Assembly (NCBI RefSeq): GCF_002009175.1
Contig: NZ_CP018047.1
Span: 5,766,001 to 5,830,000, forward strand
From: Streptomyces niveus
Lineage (GTDB): Bacteria; Actinomycetota; Actinomycetes; Streptomycetales; Streptomycetaceae
Reading direction: 5' to 3'
DNA: 64,000 bases
Part shown: piece by piece, positions 8,612 through 17,539 of the stretch
How the letters are laid out: each line of letters opens with the position of its first letter
How positions within the stretch are numbered: the stretch's first letter is position 1
Position numbers and translations under genes: made by a program
Notes under the pieces: generated by a model
Told to the model about the DNA's origin: nothing
Seen by the model: the letters and a program-made list of their open reading frames with translations, nothing else
The model's database searches: none

Positions 8612-9864
8612 GCCGGTCGCTCCGATTCCGTCGGTGAAGCCTTCCCCGTGGGCGGCGCGTCCGCCGCGGGATCGACCGGGAGTACGGCGGTCACCCGGAA
8701 GCCGCGTCCCGACGGACCGCCCGGACCCGCTTCGAGCGAACCGCCCGCCACGGCGAGGCGCTCGGTGAGACCCGTCAGGCCCGTACCCCGGTAACCCGTT
8801 CCCGTGCTCGCGTCCGCGCCCACGTCGTCGGCCGGTCCAGAGCGTACGCCGCGACCGTCGTCCGCGATCACCAGCCGGACCTGCTCCGGCGCGCCGTCCA
8901 CCGTGATGTCGCAGCGGGTCGCCCCGCTGTGCCGTACGGCGTTGGTGACCGCCTCCCGCACGACCCAGCCGAGCAGCGCCTCCGTACGCCGTCCCGGCGG
9001 CGGTCCCGACTGCCGTACGACCGGCTCGATCCCGGCGGCCGTCAGCGCGGAGCGCGCCCGGTCCAGTTCGGTCGTCAGGCTGGTGTCGCGGTAGCCGGTG
9101 ACGGCCTCACGGATCTCGGTCAGCGCCTGCCGGCCGACGGACTCGATGTCGGTGATCTGCGCCAGCGCCGCGTCCATGTCGCGCGGCGCGAGCCTGCGCG
9201 CGGCCTCGGACTTCACCACGATCACGGACAGGGTGTGCCCGAGCAGGTCGTGCAGATCGCGCGAGAAGCGCAGCCGCTCCTCCTCGACCGCCGAGCGCGC
9301 CAGCTCCTGCCGGGTCGAGCGCAGCTCCACGACCGTCTCGGAGAGGGCCAGGATGGCCGCGGTGACCAGCATCGAGATGACCGTGCCGTACGCGATGGTG
9401 ACCGCGCCCCACCCGTCGTGGACGGCCGAGACGACCGCGACGGCGACCACCAGCGGGGTGCCGGCCAGGACGAGGTGGCGGCCGCGCAGCACGGTGCCGC
9501 AGGCGAGTCCGAACAGCGGGAAGAACAGCAGCCAGCTGCCGCCGTAGGCACCGCCGAGGCCGAACGTCATCACGGCCATCCCGGCCAGCGCCCCCCAGGT
9601 GCCCCGGCTGTGCCGTGCCGACGGGTGGAAGGCGCGGAACACCACGTTGATGTAGAGGGAGTTGAAGACCAGCAGCCCGATGGCGCCGAACCAGGGGTTG
9701 GGGGTCTCGCCCTGGACGAGGTTGGAGAAGGAACCGAGGCCCAGCAGCAGCCACGGCAGCATGGCGAAGCCCGCGGTCGGCCCCGGCCGCAGCCGGCGCC
9801 CGGTCTTCGGCCCCCGCCGTTCCGCCCCCACCCGCTCGCGTGTCTTCGTCGCTCCGTCGCTCAT
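8608..9864 (-). CDS. Sensor histidine kinase (HisKA_3/DesK-like)
   Basis: 418 aa. The N-terminal half holds about five or six hydrophobic helices (residues 33-175) with short loops, a DesK-like membrane sensor. The dimerisation/H-box is EEERLRFSRDLHDLLGHTL (near 210), with phosphoacceptor His in DLHD. The HATPase_c domain shows VREAVTNAVRHSGAT (N box), IADDGRGV (G1) and GTGYRGTGLTGLTERL (G2). The start overlaps the permease stop by 4 bp. It senses an unknown membrane or drug signal and phosphorylates the regulator encoded next. Confidence 0.92.
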   Translation of the reverse strand: MSDGATKTRERVGAERRGPKTGRRLRPGPTAGFAMLPWLLLGLGSFSNLVQGETPNPWFGAIGLLVFNSLYINVVFRAFHPSARHSRGTWGALAGMAVMTFGLGGAYGGSWLLFFPLFGLACGTVLRGRHLVLAGTPLVVAVAVVSAVHDGWGAVTIAYGTVISMLVTAAILALSETVVELRSTRQELARSAVEEERLRFSRDLHDLLGHTLSVIVVKSEAARRLAPRDMDAALAQITDIESVGRQALTEIREAVTGYRDTSLTTELDRARSALTAAGIEPVVRQSGPPPGRRTEALLGWVVREAVTNAVRHSGATRCDITVDGAPEQVRLVIADDGRGVRSGPADDVGADASTGTGYRGTGLTGLTERLAVAGGSLEAGPGGPSGRGFRVTAVLPVDPAADAPPTGKASPTESERPA

Positions 9865-10583
9865 ACCGTCCTCGCAGACTTGCGGTAGGACGTCACAGCG
9901 TACGAACCGAAGACCGCCAGCCAGCCGAGGAGTACCGCGACCGCCGTGATCCCCGGGGCGTGGCCGGCGGTCGTGGCCCAGCCGAGCTCGGCGAAGCCGT
10001 GGGCGGGCGAGTACTCGGCGACGGTCCGCAGCCAGACCGGGAACGCCTCGATCGGGAACCAGAGCCCGCCGAGCACGGCCAGACCCATCAGGGCGCCCAC
10101 GTTGACCACTCCGGCGGTCTGCGCGGAGAGCCGGTAGCCGTTGCCGATCCCGAACAGCGTGAACGGCAGCGTGCCCACCCACAGCAGCAGGACCAGCACG
10201 GCCCACTGCCACGCGGCGAGCCGTACGCCGTTGGACACGGCGCCGGCCGTGAGGACCGCCAGGATCGCGGGCAGGACGGTCACCGAGCTGGTGACCGCGC
10301 GGCCGAGTACGACCTGGCGGGGCCGCATGGGGGTGATGCGCAACTGGCGCAGCCAGCCGAGCGAACGGTCTTCGGCGATGCCGGTACCGACGCTCATGGC
10401 GGCGCCGAGCGCGCCGTAGGCGGCCATGCCGACCATCGCGGTCGTCCGCCAGGCGCCGGCGCCGTCGTCGGGGCCGAGGTTGGTGAACAGCAGATACATC
10501 AGCACGGGCATCCCGGCGCCGAAGATCACGAATCCCGGGTCGCGCAGGGTGCGCCGTACTTCGAGCCTGACGTAGTCGGACAT
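9861..10583 (-). CDS. ABC-2 type transporter permease
   Basis: 240 aa with six hydrophobic helices (near 20-36, 50-66, 98-118, 130-150, 160-180, 210-228). N-terminus YVRLEVRRTLRDP is typical of ABC-2 permeases of the DrrB/daunorubicin type. It pairs with the ATPase encoded just before it (TGATG junction, 1-bp overlap) and is followed by the kinase with an ATGA overlap. Expected role: export of a drug or lipid across the membrane. Confidence 0.9.
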   Translation of the reverse strand: MSDYVRLEVRRTLRDPGFVIFGAGMPVLMYLLFTNLGPDDGAGAWRTTAMVGMAAYGALGAAMSVGTGIAEDRSLGWLRQLRITPMRPRQVVLGRAVTSSVTVLPAILAVLTAGAVSNGVRLAAWQWAVLVLLLWVGTLPFTLFGIGNGYRLSAQTAGVVNVGALMGLAVLGGLWFPIEAFPVWLRTVAEYSPAHGFAELGWATTAGHAPGITAVAVLLGWLAVFGSYAVTSYRKSARTV

Positions 10584-11542
10584 CACGGCGTCTCCTCCGT
10601 CTTCCCGGTGCCGGTGAGCGCGAGGAAGGCACCCTCCAGCGTGGCGTGGGCGACCTCCAGGCCCTTGATCCGGCCGAGGCCGGCCAGCGCCATGACGGTC
10701 GCGTCGGAGTCGTCCGTACGCAGCCGGGCCCGGTCGCCCCTCACCTCCACGGCGACGACACCCGGCAGTGTGCCGAGTCCTTCCGTGCCGCGCCCCGCGA
10801 GGTCGAAGGCGACGAGATGGCCGCCGACCGCGTGCTTGATGCTTTCGCCGCTGCCGTCGGCGACGATGCGGCCGTGGTCGATGATCACGATCCGGTCGGC
10901 GTTGTCGTCGGCCTCCTCCATGTAGTGCGTGGAGAACAGGACGGTGTTGCCCCGGCGGGCGTAGGCGCGCATCGACGTCCAGAACGCGCGTCTGGCCTCC
11001 ACGTCCAGGGCCGCGGTGGGCTCGTCGAGGACGATCAGTTCGGGGCTGCCTGCGAGGGCGATCGCGAAGCGGACGCGCTGCCACTGGCCGCCGGAGAGCT
11101 TGTCGACGCGGCGCCCGGCGAGTTCGGTGAGCCCGGCGAGGTCCAGGGCCTCGGCGAGGGGCAGCGGGCGCGGGTAGGTGCTCGCGACGAACGACACGAG
11201 TTCGCGCACCGTCGTACGGCGGACCGGCCCGCCCTCCTGGAGCATCGCGCCGACCCGCCCCGAGATCACCGCGTGCTCGGGGGCGTCGCCGAAGAGCCGG
11301 ACGCGGCCGGAGTCGGGCTCGTCGAGGCCGAGCAGCAGGCTGATGGTGGTGGACTTGCCCGCGCCGTTGCGTCCGAGGAGGGCGATGGTCTCGCCGCGTG
11401 CGATGTCCAGATCGACGCCGTCCACCGCGCGTACGGCGCCGAAGGACTTGACGGCTCCTTCGACGTGGACGGCGGGCGGGGTGGGTGGGGTGGCGCGGTG
11501 CGTGTCGGGTGCCGCCGTCGCCGCGGCCGTTGGTTGTCTCAT
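10583..11542 (-). CDS. ABC transporter ATP-binding protein (DrrA-like)
   Basis: 319 aa. Walker A is LLGRNGAGKST (near 55), Q-loop MLQEGG, ABC signature KLSGGQWQRVRFA (near 145), Walker B LIVLDEPTAALD (near 168) and the switch His in LFSTHYMEEADD. The C-terminal about 85 residues form the regulatory tail common in DrrA-type proteins. The ATG at 11542 lacks a strong ribosome binding site and an upstream in-frame start at 11587 is possible. First gene of the ATPase-permease-kinase-regulator operon. Confidence 0.92.
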   Translation of the reverse strand: MRQPTAAATAAPDTHRATPPTPPAVHVEGAVKSFGAVRAVDGVDLDIARGETIALLGRNGAGKSTTISLLLGLDEPDSGRVRLFGDAPEHAVISGRVGAMLQEGGPVRRTTVRELVSFVASTYPRPLPLAEALDLAGLTELAGRRVDKLSGGQWQRVRFAIALAGSPELIVLDEPTAALDVEARRAFWTSMRAYARRGNTVLFSTHYMEEADDNADRIVIIDHGRIVADGSGESIKHAVGGHLVAFDLAGRGTEGLGTLPGVVAVEVRGDRARLRTDDSDATVMALAGLGRIKGLEVAHATLEGAFLALTGTGKTEETP

Positions 11543-11775
11543 GCCGATGACGCTACGGAGAGTCGGCGGGTTCCGGCAGAGGCGCATGTACGGACTCGGC
11601 CGGGACAAATGTCCTGCCCTCGGGCGGTGTTCGCCCGCAGGTGTTCCCTTACGCGGTTTTCGTCCCGACGCGGTTTTCGTCCCGACCGGTGTTCGCCGCC
11701 GACGCGGGACGGACCCGGGCGGACCCGAAGTCCGTCCGGGTCCGCCCGAGTTCGCCCGGCGATGCTGGACGGCGC
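11543..11775. promoter_or_regulatory. Gap upstream of the ABC operon: 17-bp tandem duplication and terminator-like hairpin
   Basis: Two exact adjacent copies of a 17-bp unit (ACGCGGTTTTCGTCCCG) lie at 11651-11667 and 11668-11684. A perfect 12-bp stem (CGGGCGGACCCG at 11716-11727, complement at 11737-11748, 9-nt loop) sits just past the stop of the small gene at 11776-11946 and probably terminates it. The ABC operon promoter should be in the remainder; no clear -10/-35 pair is seen. Confidence 0.5.
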
Positions 11776-11946
11776 TCAGGCCGTCTCGGCGCTCTCCCCG
11801 GGACGGCGGTGGCGTCCGTGGGCCGACGACTGCGAGTCGTCGGTCGCGGCGGCCCCGCCCCGGTGTTTTCCGTGGCCGGTTTCGTCCCGGTCGCCGGCCG
11901 CCTGGTGCGGACGGTCCTGGGCCGTGTCTGTTCGGCTTTCAGACAT
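11776..11946 (-). CDS. Small hydrophilic protein, unknown
   Basis: 56 aa from the ATG at 11946 (an in-frame ATG at 11976 would give 66 aa). The protein is very hydrophilic, rich in His, Arg, Gln, Gly and acidic residues, with no hydrophobic core (HGKHRGGAAATDD, HGRHRRPGESAETA), so probably disordered. Support for coding: by my hand count about 80-85% of codons end in G or C, and a 12-bp perfect stem-loop lies just downstream. No family recognised. Confidence 0.5.
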   Translation of the reverse strand: MSESRTDTAQDRPHQAAGDRDETGHGKHRGGAAATDDSQSSAHGRHRRPGESAETA

Positions 11947-12055
11947 GTGGGAAGTCACCCCGTCAAATCGCTGCATCGCTGCTGTCCTGCTGGCACACGG
12001 GGGCCGGCCGTCCCCGTACCGACCGACCGGACCCGCGGCAAAATACTAACCAGCC

Positions 12056-13330
12056 CTATCCGGCGGCCCTACGCCCGGTGAGGGGTGCCTGCTGCAACGG
12101 AATCGGCTTGCACGCGAGGCGAGTTGGCCGGGCCGCCGACCCATTCCCACCTGCGGCTTCCGCTTGTGCGGGTTCTGTGGCCGATTCGGGCCGCGCCTCG
12201 GGCGCCGCGCCGTGCCAGGTGTCCATCGGTACGTCACGGGGGACATCGCGCGGCACCTCCAGCCGGGCCACGCCGCACGGCATCGTGCCCGTGGCGTACG
12301 GCAGTTGGAGCACCCCGTCCCGCGACCACAGCCCCGCCCCGGTCAACCAGCCCTCGGGGGCCGGTTGTTGGTGGAGCCGTCTGCCCGACGGCCGCCAGGT
12401 CCCCACCCACGTACCGGCCGGCCCGTCGATCCGCAGCGCGACCGCGCAGCTCTCCGGCATCAGCACCTGCCCCGGCTGGGCGGCGAACGGTGTGACGACG
12501 TGACCGGCCGGCCGCAGACACTCCGGGAAGCGCACCGGGCGCGCGCTGCCCAACACGCCCCAGCCGAGGAGGTCCTGGCCCGGCGCGTCCGAACGGATCA
12601 GCAGCAGACCGCTGTCGGCGTCGGCCAGCAGCAGCCGGTCGTTGCTGCCCTCCGCGATCTGGAGCAGCGGGCTGACCTCGCCGCCGCGTTCCAGATCGAC
12701 GGCCACCGCCTTGACCACACCGTCCAGTTCACGGTCGACGCAGAGCAGCCGCCCCGTACGGTCGAGCCAGACGCCGCCCGTGCAGCGTCCGCGCACGGTC
12801 GCGACCGGTTCCGGGCCGAAGGCGCCGCCCGCCACCAGCCAGACCGTCGTGCCGTGTTCGCCGGGCGCCAGCGCGTAGGCGCTCGTGCCGTCGGGCGACG
12901 GCGGCAGCAGGGTCAGCTCGGGGCACTCGACCGCGCCGAGCGGCAGCTCACCCGTCCCCGGCCCGGTCGGATAGAGCAGCGAGAACGCCTGCCGGTCCGC
13001 CACCCGCCGGTGGATCAGCACCCGCCCGTCGGCCAGCGGCAGTACATCGGCGTCGGGCTCCTCGGGCTGGTCGAGGGGGAGCGGCACGGCGTACGGCTCC
13101 GGCCCGCCGAGTGTCCACCGCTCGGGGAACCACGCCGCCCCGGCGCCGGGTCCTCCGTCCCCCGCACCTCCCTGTTCCCGGGCGTCCGGGGAAGGGGAGT
13201 CGCCGCCGCCGTCCGTACCGAGGGTCAGCCGCGCCGCGTACGAACCGTCCGCCGCGATCGCGAGTCCAGCGCGCCGGACGGCCCCGTCCGCCGCGACGCT
13301 CTCCACGCTCTCAATGACACAGGCTGTCAT
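12056..13330 (-). CDS. Large uncharacterised cytosolic protein (possibly beta-propeller-like)
   Basis: 424 aa; ATG at 13330 is preceded by GGAGGTGACGGTGCG, an excellent ribosome binding site. No signal peptide or membrane helix. Repeated strands of the type GRVLIHRR, GRLLCVDREL, SGLLLIRSD and TVWLVAGG, spaced about 50 residues, suggest a WD/YVTN-like beta-propeller. Near the C-terminus a tetrapeptide repeats (PRDV-PRDV-PMDT) before a disordered tail. No catalytic motif seen. Its start lies back-to-back with the iron-binding lipoprotein gene 181 bp away. Confidence 0.7.
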   Translation of the reverse strand: MTACVIESVESVAADGAVRRAGLAIAADGSYAARLTLGTDGGGDSPSPDAREQGGAGDGGPGAGAAWFPERWTLGGPEPYAVPLPLDQPEEPDADVLPLADGRVLIHRRVADRQAFSLLYPTGPGTGELPLGAVECPELTLLPPSPDGTSAYALAPGEHGTTVWLVAGGAFGPEPVATVRGRCTGGVWLDRTGRLLCVDRELDGVVKAVAVDLERGGEVSPLLQIAEGSNDRLLLADADSGLLLIRSDAPGQDLLGWGVLGSARPVRFPECLRPAGHVVTPFAAQPGQVLMPESCAVALRIDGPAGTWVGTWRPSGRRLHQQPAPEGWLTGAGLWSRDGVLQLPYATGTMPCGVARLEVPRDVPRDVPMDTWHGAAPEARPESATEPAQAEAAGGNGSAARPTRLACKPIPLQQAPLTGRRAAG

Positions 13331-13475
13331 CGCACCGTCACCTCCGGCGACGACGCTAGGTTCGCACTCGCTGCCGAACAACACCGGCCCACCCGCTTCA
13401 CACGTAAGGGTGGCCGGTCCAGGGTTCGGCTGAGAGGGAGGGGGCGGTTGTGCTGACCGGGGCGGGCGTGCATAA

Positions 13476-13494
13476 AGTAAGGCATCCCTAAGTA
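13476..13494. promoter_or_regulatory. Iron-box-like operator (DmdR/IdeR type)
   Basis: An imperfect palindrome with arms TAAGG (13478-13482) and CCTAA (13487-13491) lies about 20 bp upstream of the lipoprotein start. Actinobacterial iron boxes have the core TTAGG...CCTAA. Its place ahead of a siderophore-binding protein gene supports iron-dependent repression. Confidence 0.6.
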
Positions 13495-13511
13495 AGACTC
13501 TTGGAGCACTG

Positions 13512-14546
13512 ATGTCCGTTAGACGTCGCGGCACGGCCGCGCTGGTGGCCCTCGCCGCCGCCCTCTCCCTCGCGGCCTGTGGAAGCGACGGAGGCTCGGA
13601 CGAGAAGTCCTCCCCCGCCGCCGGAGCGGACAAGAAGGCCGTCGCGCAGGGCGGCGAGGACTTCGCGGAGGCGGCGGCGAAGACGGCGGGCTACGGCACC
13701 GACGCCAAGCCGGGCGAGTTCCCCCGTACCGTCACCCACGCCATGGGCGAGACCGTCCTGAAGGCGCGGCCGGAGCGCGTCATCGTGCTGGACGTCGGCG
13801 AGTTCGACAACGTCGTCTCGCTCGGTGTCGAACCGGTCGGCTACGCGCCCACCGAGGGCGACGAGGGCATACCCGAGTACCTGAAGAAGGGCGCGGGCAG
13901 CCCGAAAAACGTCGGCACCATCAACGGGCTCAACCTGGAGGCGATCGCGGCTCTCAAGCCCGATCTCATCCTCGGCAGCCAGCTGCGCGCCGCCGACAAG
14001 TACGACGAGCTGTCGAAGATCGCCCCCACCGTGTTCGCCATCCGCCCCGGCTTCACCTGGAAGGAGAACTTCCGGCTCAACGCGGCGGCGCTCGACCGCA
14101 GCGCGGCGGCCGAGAAGGCGCTCGGCGCGTACGACACGAAGGTCAAGGCCCTGTCCGCGGACATCGGCGCCGACAAGCCGACCGTCTCGATGGTGCGGTA
14201 CATGCCGGGCAAGATCCGCCTGTACGCCAAGGCGTCCTTCATCGGCACGATCCTCGACGACGCCGGTCTGCCGCGCCCCGCGAACCAGCAGATCAACGAT
14301 CTCGCCGTCGAGGTCAGCCCCGAGAAGATCGACGAGGCGGACGCCGACTGGATCTTCACCGGTGTGTACGGCGACCCCAAGGCCACCAAGCGGGACACCG
14401 CGCGCTCGAACCCGCTCTGGAAGAACCTCAAGGCCGTGGAGTCGGGACAGGCCGAGGACGTACCGGACGAGACCTGGTACCTGGGGCTCGGCGTCACGGC
14501 GGCCGAGCTGGTGCTGGACGATCTGCGCGGATACCTGGCGAAGTGA
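13512..14546 (+). CDS. Iron-siderophore ABC transporter substrate-binding lipoprotein
   Basis: 344 aa. Signal peptide with basic start (SVRRRG), hydrophobic core and lipobox LAAC, giving lipidated Cys23; a charged Ser/Gly/Lys linker follows. The periplasmic-binding fold (Peripla_BP_2/FecB type) is recognised by ERVIVLDVGEFDNVVSLGV (near 95), GTINGLNLEAIAALKPDLILG (two-part motif near 135) and a C-terminal lobe with WIFTGVYGD. It captures a ferric siderophore outside the membrane. No permease or ATPase gene is adjacent, so it must work with components encoded elsewhere. An iron-box-like palindrome precedes it. Confidence 0.92.
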   Translation: MSVRRRGTAALVALAAALSLAACGSDGGSDEKSSPAAGADKKAVAQGGEDFAEAAAKTAGYGTDAKPGEFPRTVTHAMGETVLKARPERVIVLDVGEFDNVVSLGVEPVGYAPTEGDEGIPEYLKKGAGSPKNVGTINGLNLEAIAALKPDLILGSQLRAADKYDELSKIAPTVFAIRPGFTWKENFRLNAAALDRSAAAEKALGAYDTKVKALSADIGADKPTVSMVRYMPGKIRLYAKASFIGTILDDAGLPRPANQQINDLAVEVSPEKIDEADADWIFTGVYGDPKATKRDTARSNPLWKNLKAVESGQAEDVPDETWYLGLGVTAAELVLDDLRGYLAK

Positions 14547-14553
14547 CGCGGGC

Positions 14554-14580
14554 GGTCCACCGGGCGCCGCCCGGTGGACC
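14554..14580 (+). terminator. Stem-loop terminator after the lipoprotein gene
   Basis: Perfect 12-bp stem (14554-14565 with 14569-14580, GGTCCACCGGGC and complement) and 3-nt loop, 8 bp past the stop codon. No U-tract, as usual in this genus. Confidence 0.75.
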
Positions 14581-14693
14581 CGCTCGTCCCCGATCGCCGG
14601 ACGGGCCCGAAGTCCCCGGGCGAGCGGGCACCGGGCACCGGGAGCCCGCCGCCCATGGTCGGAGCACCAGGGGTGGCAGGTAGCCTTTGACCC

Positions 14694-15530
14694 GTGCCCC
14701 GCCTGTCCGAAGTCCTCGCCCAGTTCGACGCCCTCTGGCCGCCCGAGCGGGCCGAACAGTGGGACGCCGTCGGCACCGTCTGCGGCGATCCCGACGCCCC
14801 GGTGACCCGCGTCCTGATCGCCGTCGACCCCGTCCAGGACGTCGTGGACGAGGCCCTGCGGCTCGGCGCCGATCTGGTCCTCACCCACCACCCGCTCTAT
14901 CTGCGCGGGACGACGACGGTCGCCGCCGGCACCTTCAAGGGCCGCGTCGTGCACACGCTCATCAAGCACGACATCGCGCTGCACGTCGCGCACACCAACG
15001 CCGACAGCGCCGATCCGGGAGTCTCCGACGCCCTCGCCGGCGCGCTCGACCTGCGCGTCGTACGGCCCCTCGTAACCGACCCGACCGACCCGGCCGGCCG
15101 CCGGGGTCTCGGCCGGGTCTGCGAACTCGACCGCCCGGCGACCCTCCGCGACTTCGCCGCGCGCGCCGCGCACCGGCTGCCCGCCACCGCGCAGGGCATC
15201 CGCGTGGCCGGCGACCCCGACTCCGTCGTCCGTACCGTCGCCGTGAGCGGCGGATCCGGCGACAGCCTCTTCGACCACGTACGGGCGGCGGGTGTGGACG
15301 TCTTCCTCACCGCCGACCTGCGCCACCACCCGGTCTCGGAGGCCACGCAGCACTCACCGCTGGCGCTGGTCGACGCGGCGCACTGGGCCACCGAGTGGCC
15401 CTGGTGCGAACTCGCGGCCACCCAGCTCGACGAGATCTCCGACCGCCACGGCTGGGACCTGCGGGTCCACGTCTCGAAGACGGTCACCGACCCCTGGTCC
15501 TCCCACCATTCCTCAGGAGCCCCCAACTGA
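14694..15530 (+). CDS. Nif3-like dinuclear metal centre hexameric protein
   Basis: 278 aa, GTG start. Nif3/YbgI family metal-binding motifs are present: VLTHHPLYLRG (near 64), AHTNADSA (near 102), DVFLTADLRHHPVSEA (near 205) and LVDAAHWATEWP (near 225). Sometimes labelled GTP cyclohydrolase 1 type 2 homologue, but the true reaction is unsettled. Length near the usual 250-280 aa of the actinobacterial form. The stop overlaps the start of the zinc-ribbon gene, forming a conserved pair in actinomycetes. Confidence 0.9.
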   Translation: MPRLSEVLAQFDALWPPERAEQWDAVGTVCGDPDAPVTRVLIAVDPVQDVVDEALRLGADLVLTHHPLYLRGTTTVAAGTFKGRVVHTLIKHDIALHVAHTNADSADPGVSDALAGALDLRVVRPLVTDPTDPAGRRGLGRVCELDRPATLRDFAARAAHRLPATAQGIRVAGDPDSVVRTVAVSGGSGDSLFDHVRAAGVDVFLTADLRHHPVSEATQHSPLALVDAAHWATEWPWCELAATQLDEISDRHGWDLRVHVSKTVTDPWSSHHSSGAPN

Positions 15531-16270
15531 ACGCCGACCCCGCCGACCAGATCCGACTCCTCGACGTCCAGGCCCTCGATCTGCGACTCCAGCAGATCGC
15601 GCACCGTCGCGACTCGCTGCCCGAGCACGCCGAGATCGAGTCGCTGACCAAGGACCTCACCCAGCTGCGCGACCTGCTGGTCGCCTCGCAGACCGAGGAG
15701 AGCGACACCGCTCGCGAGCAGACCAAGGCGGAGCAGGACGTCGACCAGGTGCGCCAGCGCGCCGTACGCGACCAGCAGCGCCTCGACTCGGGCGCCGTCA
15801 CCTCGCCGAAGGACCTCGAAAGCCTCCAGCGTGAGATCGTCTCGCTCGCCAAGCGCCAGGGTGATCTGGAGGATGTCGTCCTCGAAGTCATGGAGCGCCG
15901 TGAGGCCGCGCAGGAGCGTGCCACGGAGCTGACCGGACGCGTCTCCTCCGTCCAGGCCAAGACCGACGACGCGGTCGCGCGCCGCGACGCAGCCACCGAG
16001 AAGCTCGGCGGCGAGGAGTCGACGGCGACGAAGGAGCGCGAGACCGTCTCGGGGACGATCCCCGCCGACCTCCTCAAGCTGTACGAGAAGCTGCGTGTGC
16101 AGCAGGGCGGCGTCGGCGCGGCCCGCCTCTACCAGCGCCGCTGCGAGGGCTGCCGGCTGGAGCTCAACATCACCGAGGTCAACGAGGTCAAGGCGGCGAG
16201 CCCCAGCACCGTCCTGCGGTGCGAGAACTGCCGCCGCATCCTCGTCCGTACCGCCGAATCGGGTCTGTAG
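15527..16270 (+). CDS. Coiled-coil C4-type zinc ribbon protein
   Basis: 247 aa from a CTG start at 15527, chosen because AGGAG lies 7 nt upstream and the N-terminus NADPADQIRLLDVQ is typical of the family. Residues about 20-170 form a long charged coiled coil, broken near 75 by the SGAVTSPKDLESLQ turn. The C-terminal zinc ribbon uses CEGC (near 205) and CENC (near 232). Role unproven: probably nucleic-acid binding or scaffolding. Overlaps the Nif3-like gene by 4 bp and abuts the RNase H gene. Confidence 0.9.
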   Translation: MNADPADQIRLLDVQALDLRLQQIAHRRDSLPEHAEIESLTKDLTQLRDLLVASQTEESDTAREQTKAEQDVDQVRQRAVRDQQRLDSGAVTSPKDLESLQREIVSLAKRQGDLEDVVLEVMERREAAQERATELTGRVSSVQAKTDDAVARRDAATEKLGGEESTATKERETVSGTIPADLLKLYEKLRVQQGGVGAARLYQRRCEGCRLELNITEVNEVKAASPSTVLRCENCRRILVRTAESGL

Positions 16271-17521
16271 ATGCCGAAATTCGTCGTCGAGGCGGACGGC
16301 GGGTCCAGGGGCAACCCGGGCCCGGCGGGTTACGGCGCCGTCGTCATCGACGGGGTCACCGGTGAGACGCTAGCCGAGGCCGCCGAGTACATCGGCGTCG
16401 CCACGAACAACGTCGCCGAGTACAAGGGCCTGATCGCCGGGCTGAAGGCCGCGAAGGCGCTCGACCCGGCCGCCGACATCCACGTCCGGATGGACTCCAA
16501 GCTTGTCGTGGAGCAGATGTCGGGCCGCTGGAAGATCAAGCACCCGGACATGAAGCCGCTGGCCGCCGAGGCCGGGCGGATCCTTCCCACGGGGCAGGTC
16601 CGCTACGAGTGGATCCCGCGCGAGAAGAACAAGCACGCCGACCGGCTCGCCAACGAGGCGATGGACGCGGGCAAGAAGGGCAAGCAGTGGGAGCCCTCGG
16701 GCTCCACGGCGGAGCTGGGCGCGAAGGCGGGACGCAAGGCGACGCGTTCGGCCGCCGCTCCCGCCGCCCTGGGGCCGCCAGGTGACGCGGCGGCCGGCGC
16801 GGCGAAGGCACGCGCGGCGCTGGCCGCCTCGTTCGAGCTGTCCGCCGCCGTGCCCGAACAGGCCACGCCGTCCGTCGGCTGGGGCGCCGCCGACCTCGGC
16901 ACACCCGCCACCTTCGTCCTGCTGCGGCACGGCGAGACCGCGCTCACCCCCGAGAAGCGCTTCTCGGGCAGCGGCGGCGGCGACCCGGAGCTGTCGGCCG
17001 TCGGCCGCCGGCAGGCCGACGCCGTCGCGACCGCCCTGGCGGCGCGCGGCACGATCCAGGCCGTCGTCTCCTCCCCGCTGCTGCGCTGCCGCGAGACGGC
17101 GGGCGCCGTCGCCAACCGGCTCGGACTGGACGTCGATGTCGAGGACGGGCTGCGCGAGACGGACTTCGGGGCCTGGGAAGGGATGACGTTCGCCGAGGTC
17201 AGGGAGCGGTACGCGGACGATCTGAGCGCCTGGCTGGCCTCACCCGGCGTGGCACCGACGGGCGGCGGCGAGAGCTTCAGCGCGGTCGCGACGCGGGTCG
17301 CCGCCACGCGTGACGCCCTGCTGGCGCGGTACGCGGGCCGTACGGTGCTGGTCGTCACCCATGTGACACCGGTCAAGACCCTGGTCAGACTGGCGCTCGG
17401 CGCGCCGCCGGAGTCCCTGTTCCGGATGGAGCTGTCGGCCGCGTCGCTGTCGGCGGTCGCCTACTACGCGGACGGCAACGCGTCGTTGCGGCTGCTGAAC
17501 GACACGTCGCATCTGCGCTGA
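16271..17521 (+). CDS. Bifunctional RNase H / phosphoglycerate-mutase-like acid phosphatase
   Basis: 416 aa. N-terminal type I RNase H domain (1-135): catalytic acids in VEADGGSRGNPGPAG (Asp9), NNVAEYKGL (Glu near 50) and VRMDSKLV (Asp near 75). A variable Ala/Gly-rich linker (135-210) follows. The C-terminal histidine phosphatase domain has LLRHGETAL (catalytic His near 220), SSPLLRCRETA, REtdFGAWEG and the second His in VVTHVTPVK (near 362). This fusion is characteristic of actinobacteria (like mycobacterial Rv2228c), acting on RNA-DNA hybrids and on a phosphate ester such as alpha-ribazole phosphate. It starts 1 bp after the zinc-ribbon stop. Confidence 0.94.
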   Translation: MPKFVVEADGGSRGNPGPAGYGAVVIDGVTGETLAEAAEYIGVATNNVAEYKGLIAGLKAAKALDPAADIHVRMDSKLVVEQMSGRWKIKHPDMKPLAAEAGRILPTGQVRYEWIPREKNKHADRLANEAMDAGKKGKQWEPSGSTAELGAKAGRKATRSAAAPAALGPPGDAAAGAAKARAALAASFELSAAVPEQATPSVGWGAADLGTPATFVLLRHGETALTPEKRFSGSGGGDPELSAVGRRQADAVATALAARGTIQAVVSSPLLRCRETAGAVANRLGLDVDVEDGLRETDFGAWEGMTFAEVRERYADDLSAWLASPGVAPTGGGESFSAVATRVAATRDALLARYAGRTVLVVTHVTPVKTLVRLALGAPPESLFRMELSAASLSAVAYYADGNASLRLLNDTSHLR

Positions 17522-17539
17522 GCGGCTTATGGGAGTGGC

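Noticed and set aside
13488..15353. 621-codon minus-strand frame over the lipoprotein and Nif3 genes
   Set aside because: Runs antisense through two well-recognised genes and a terminator.
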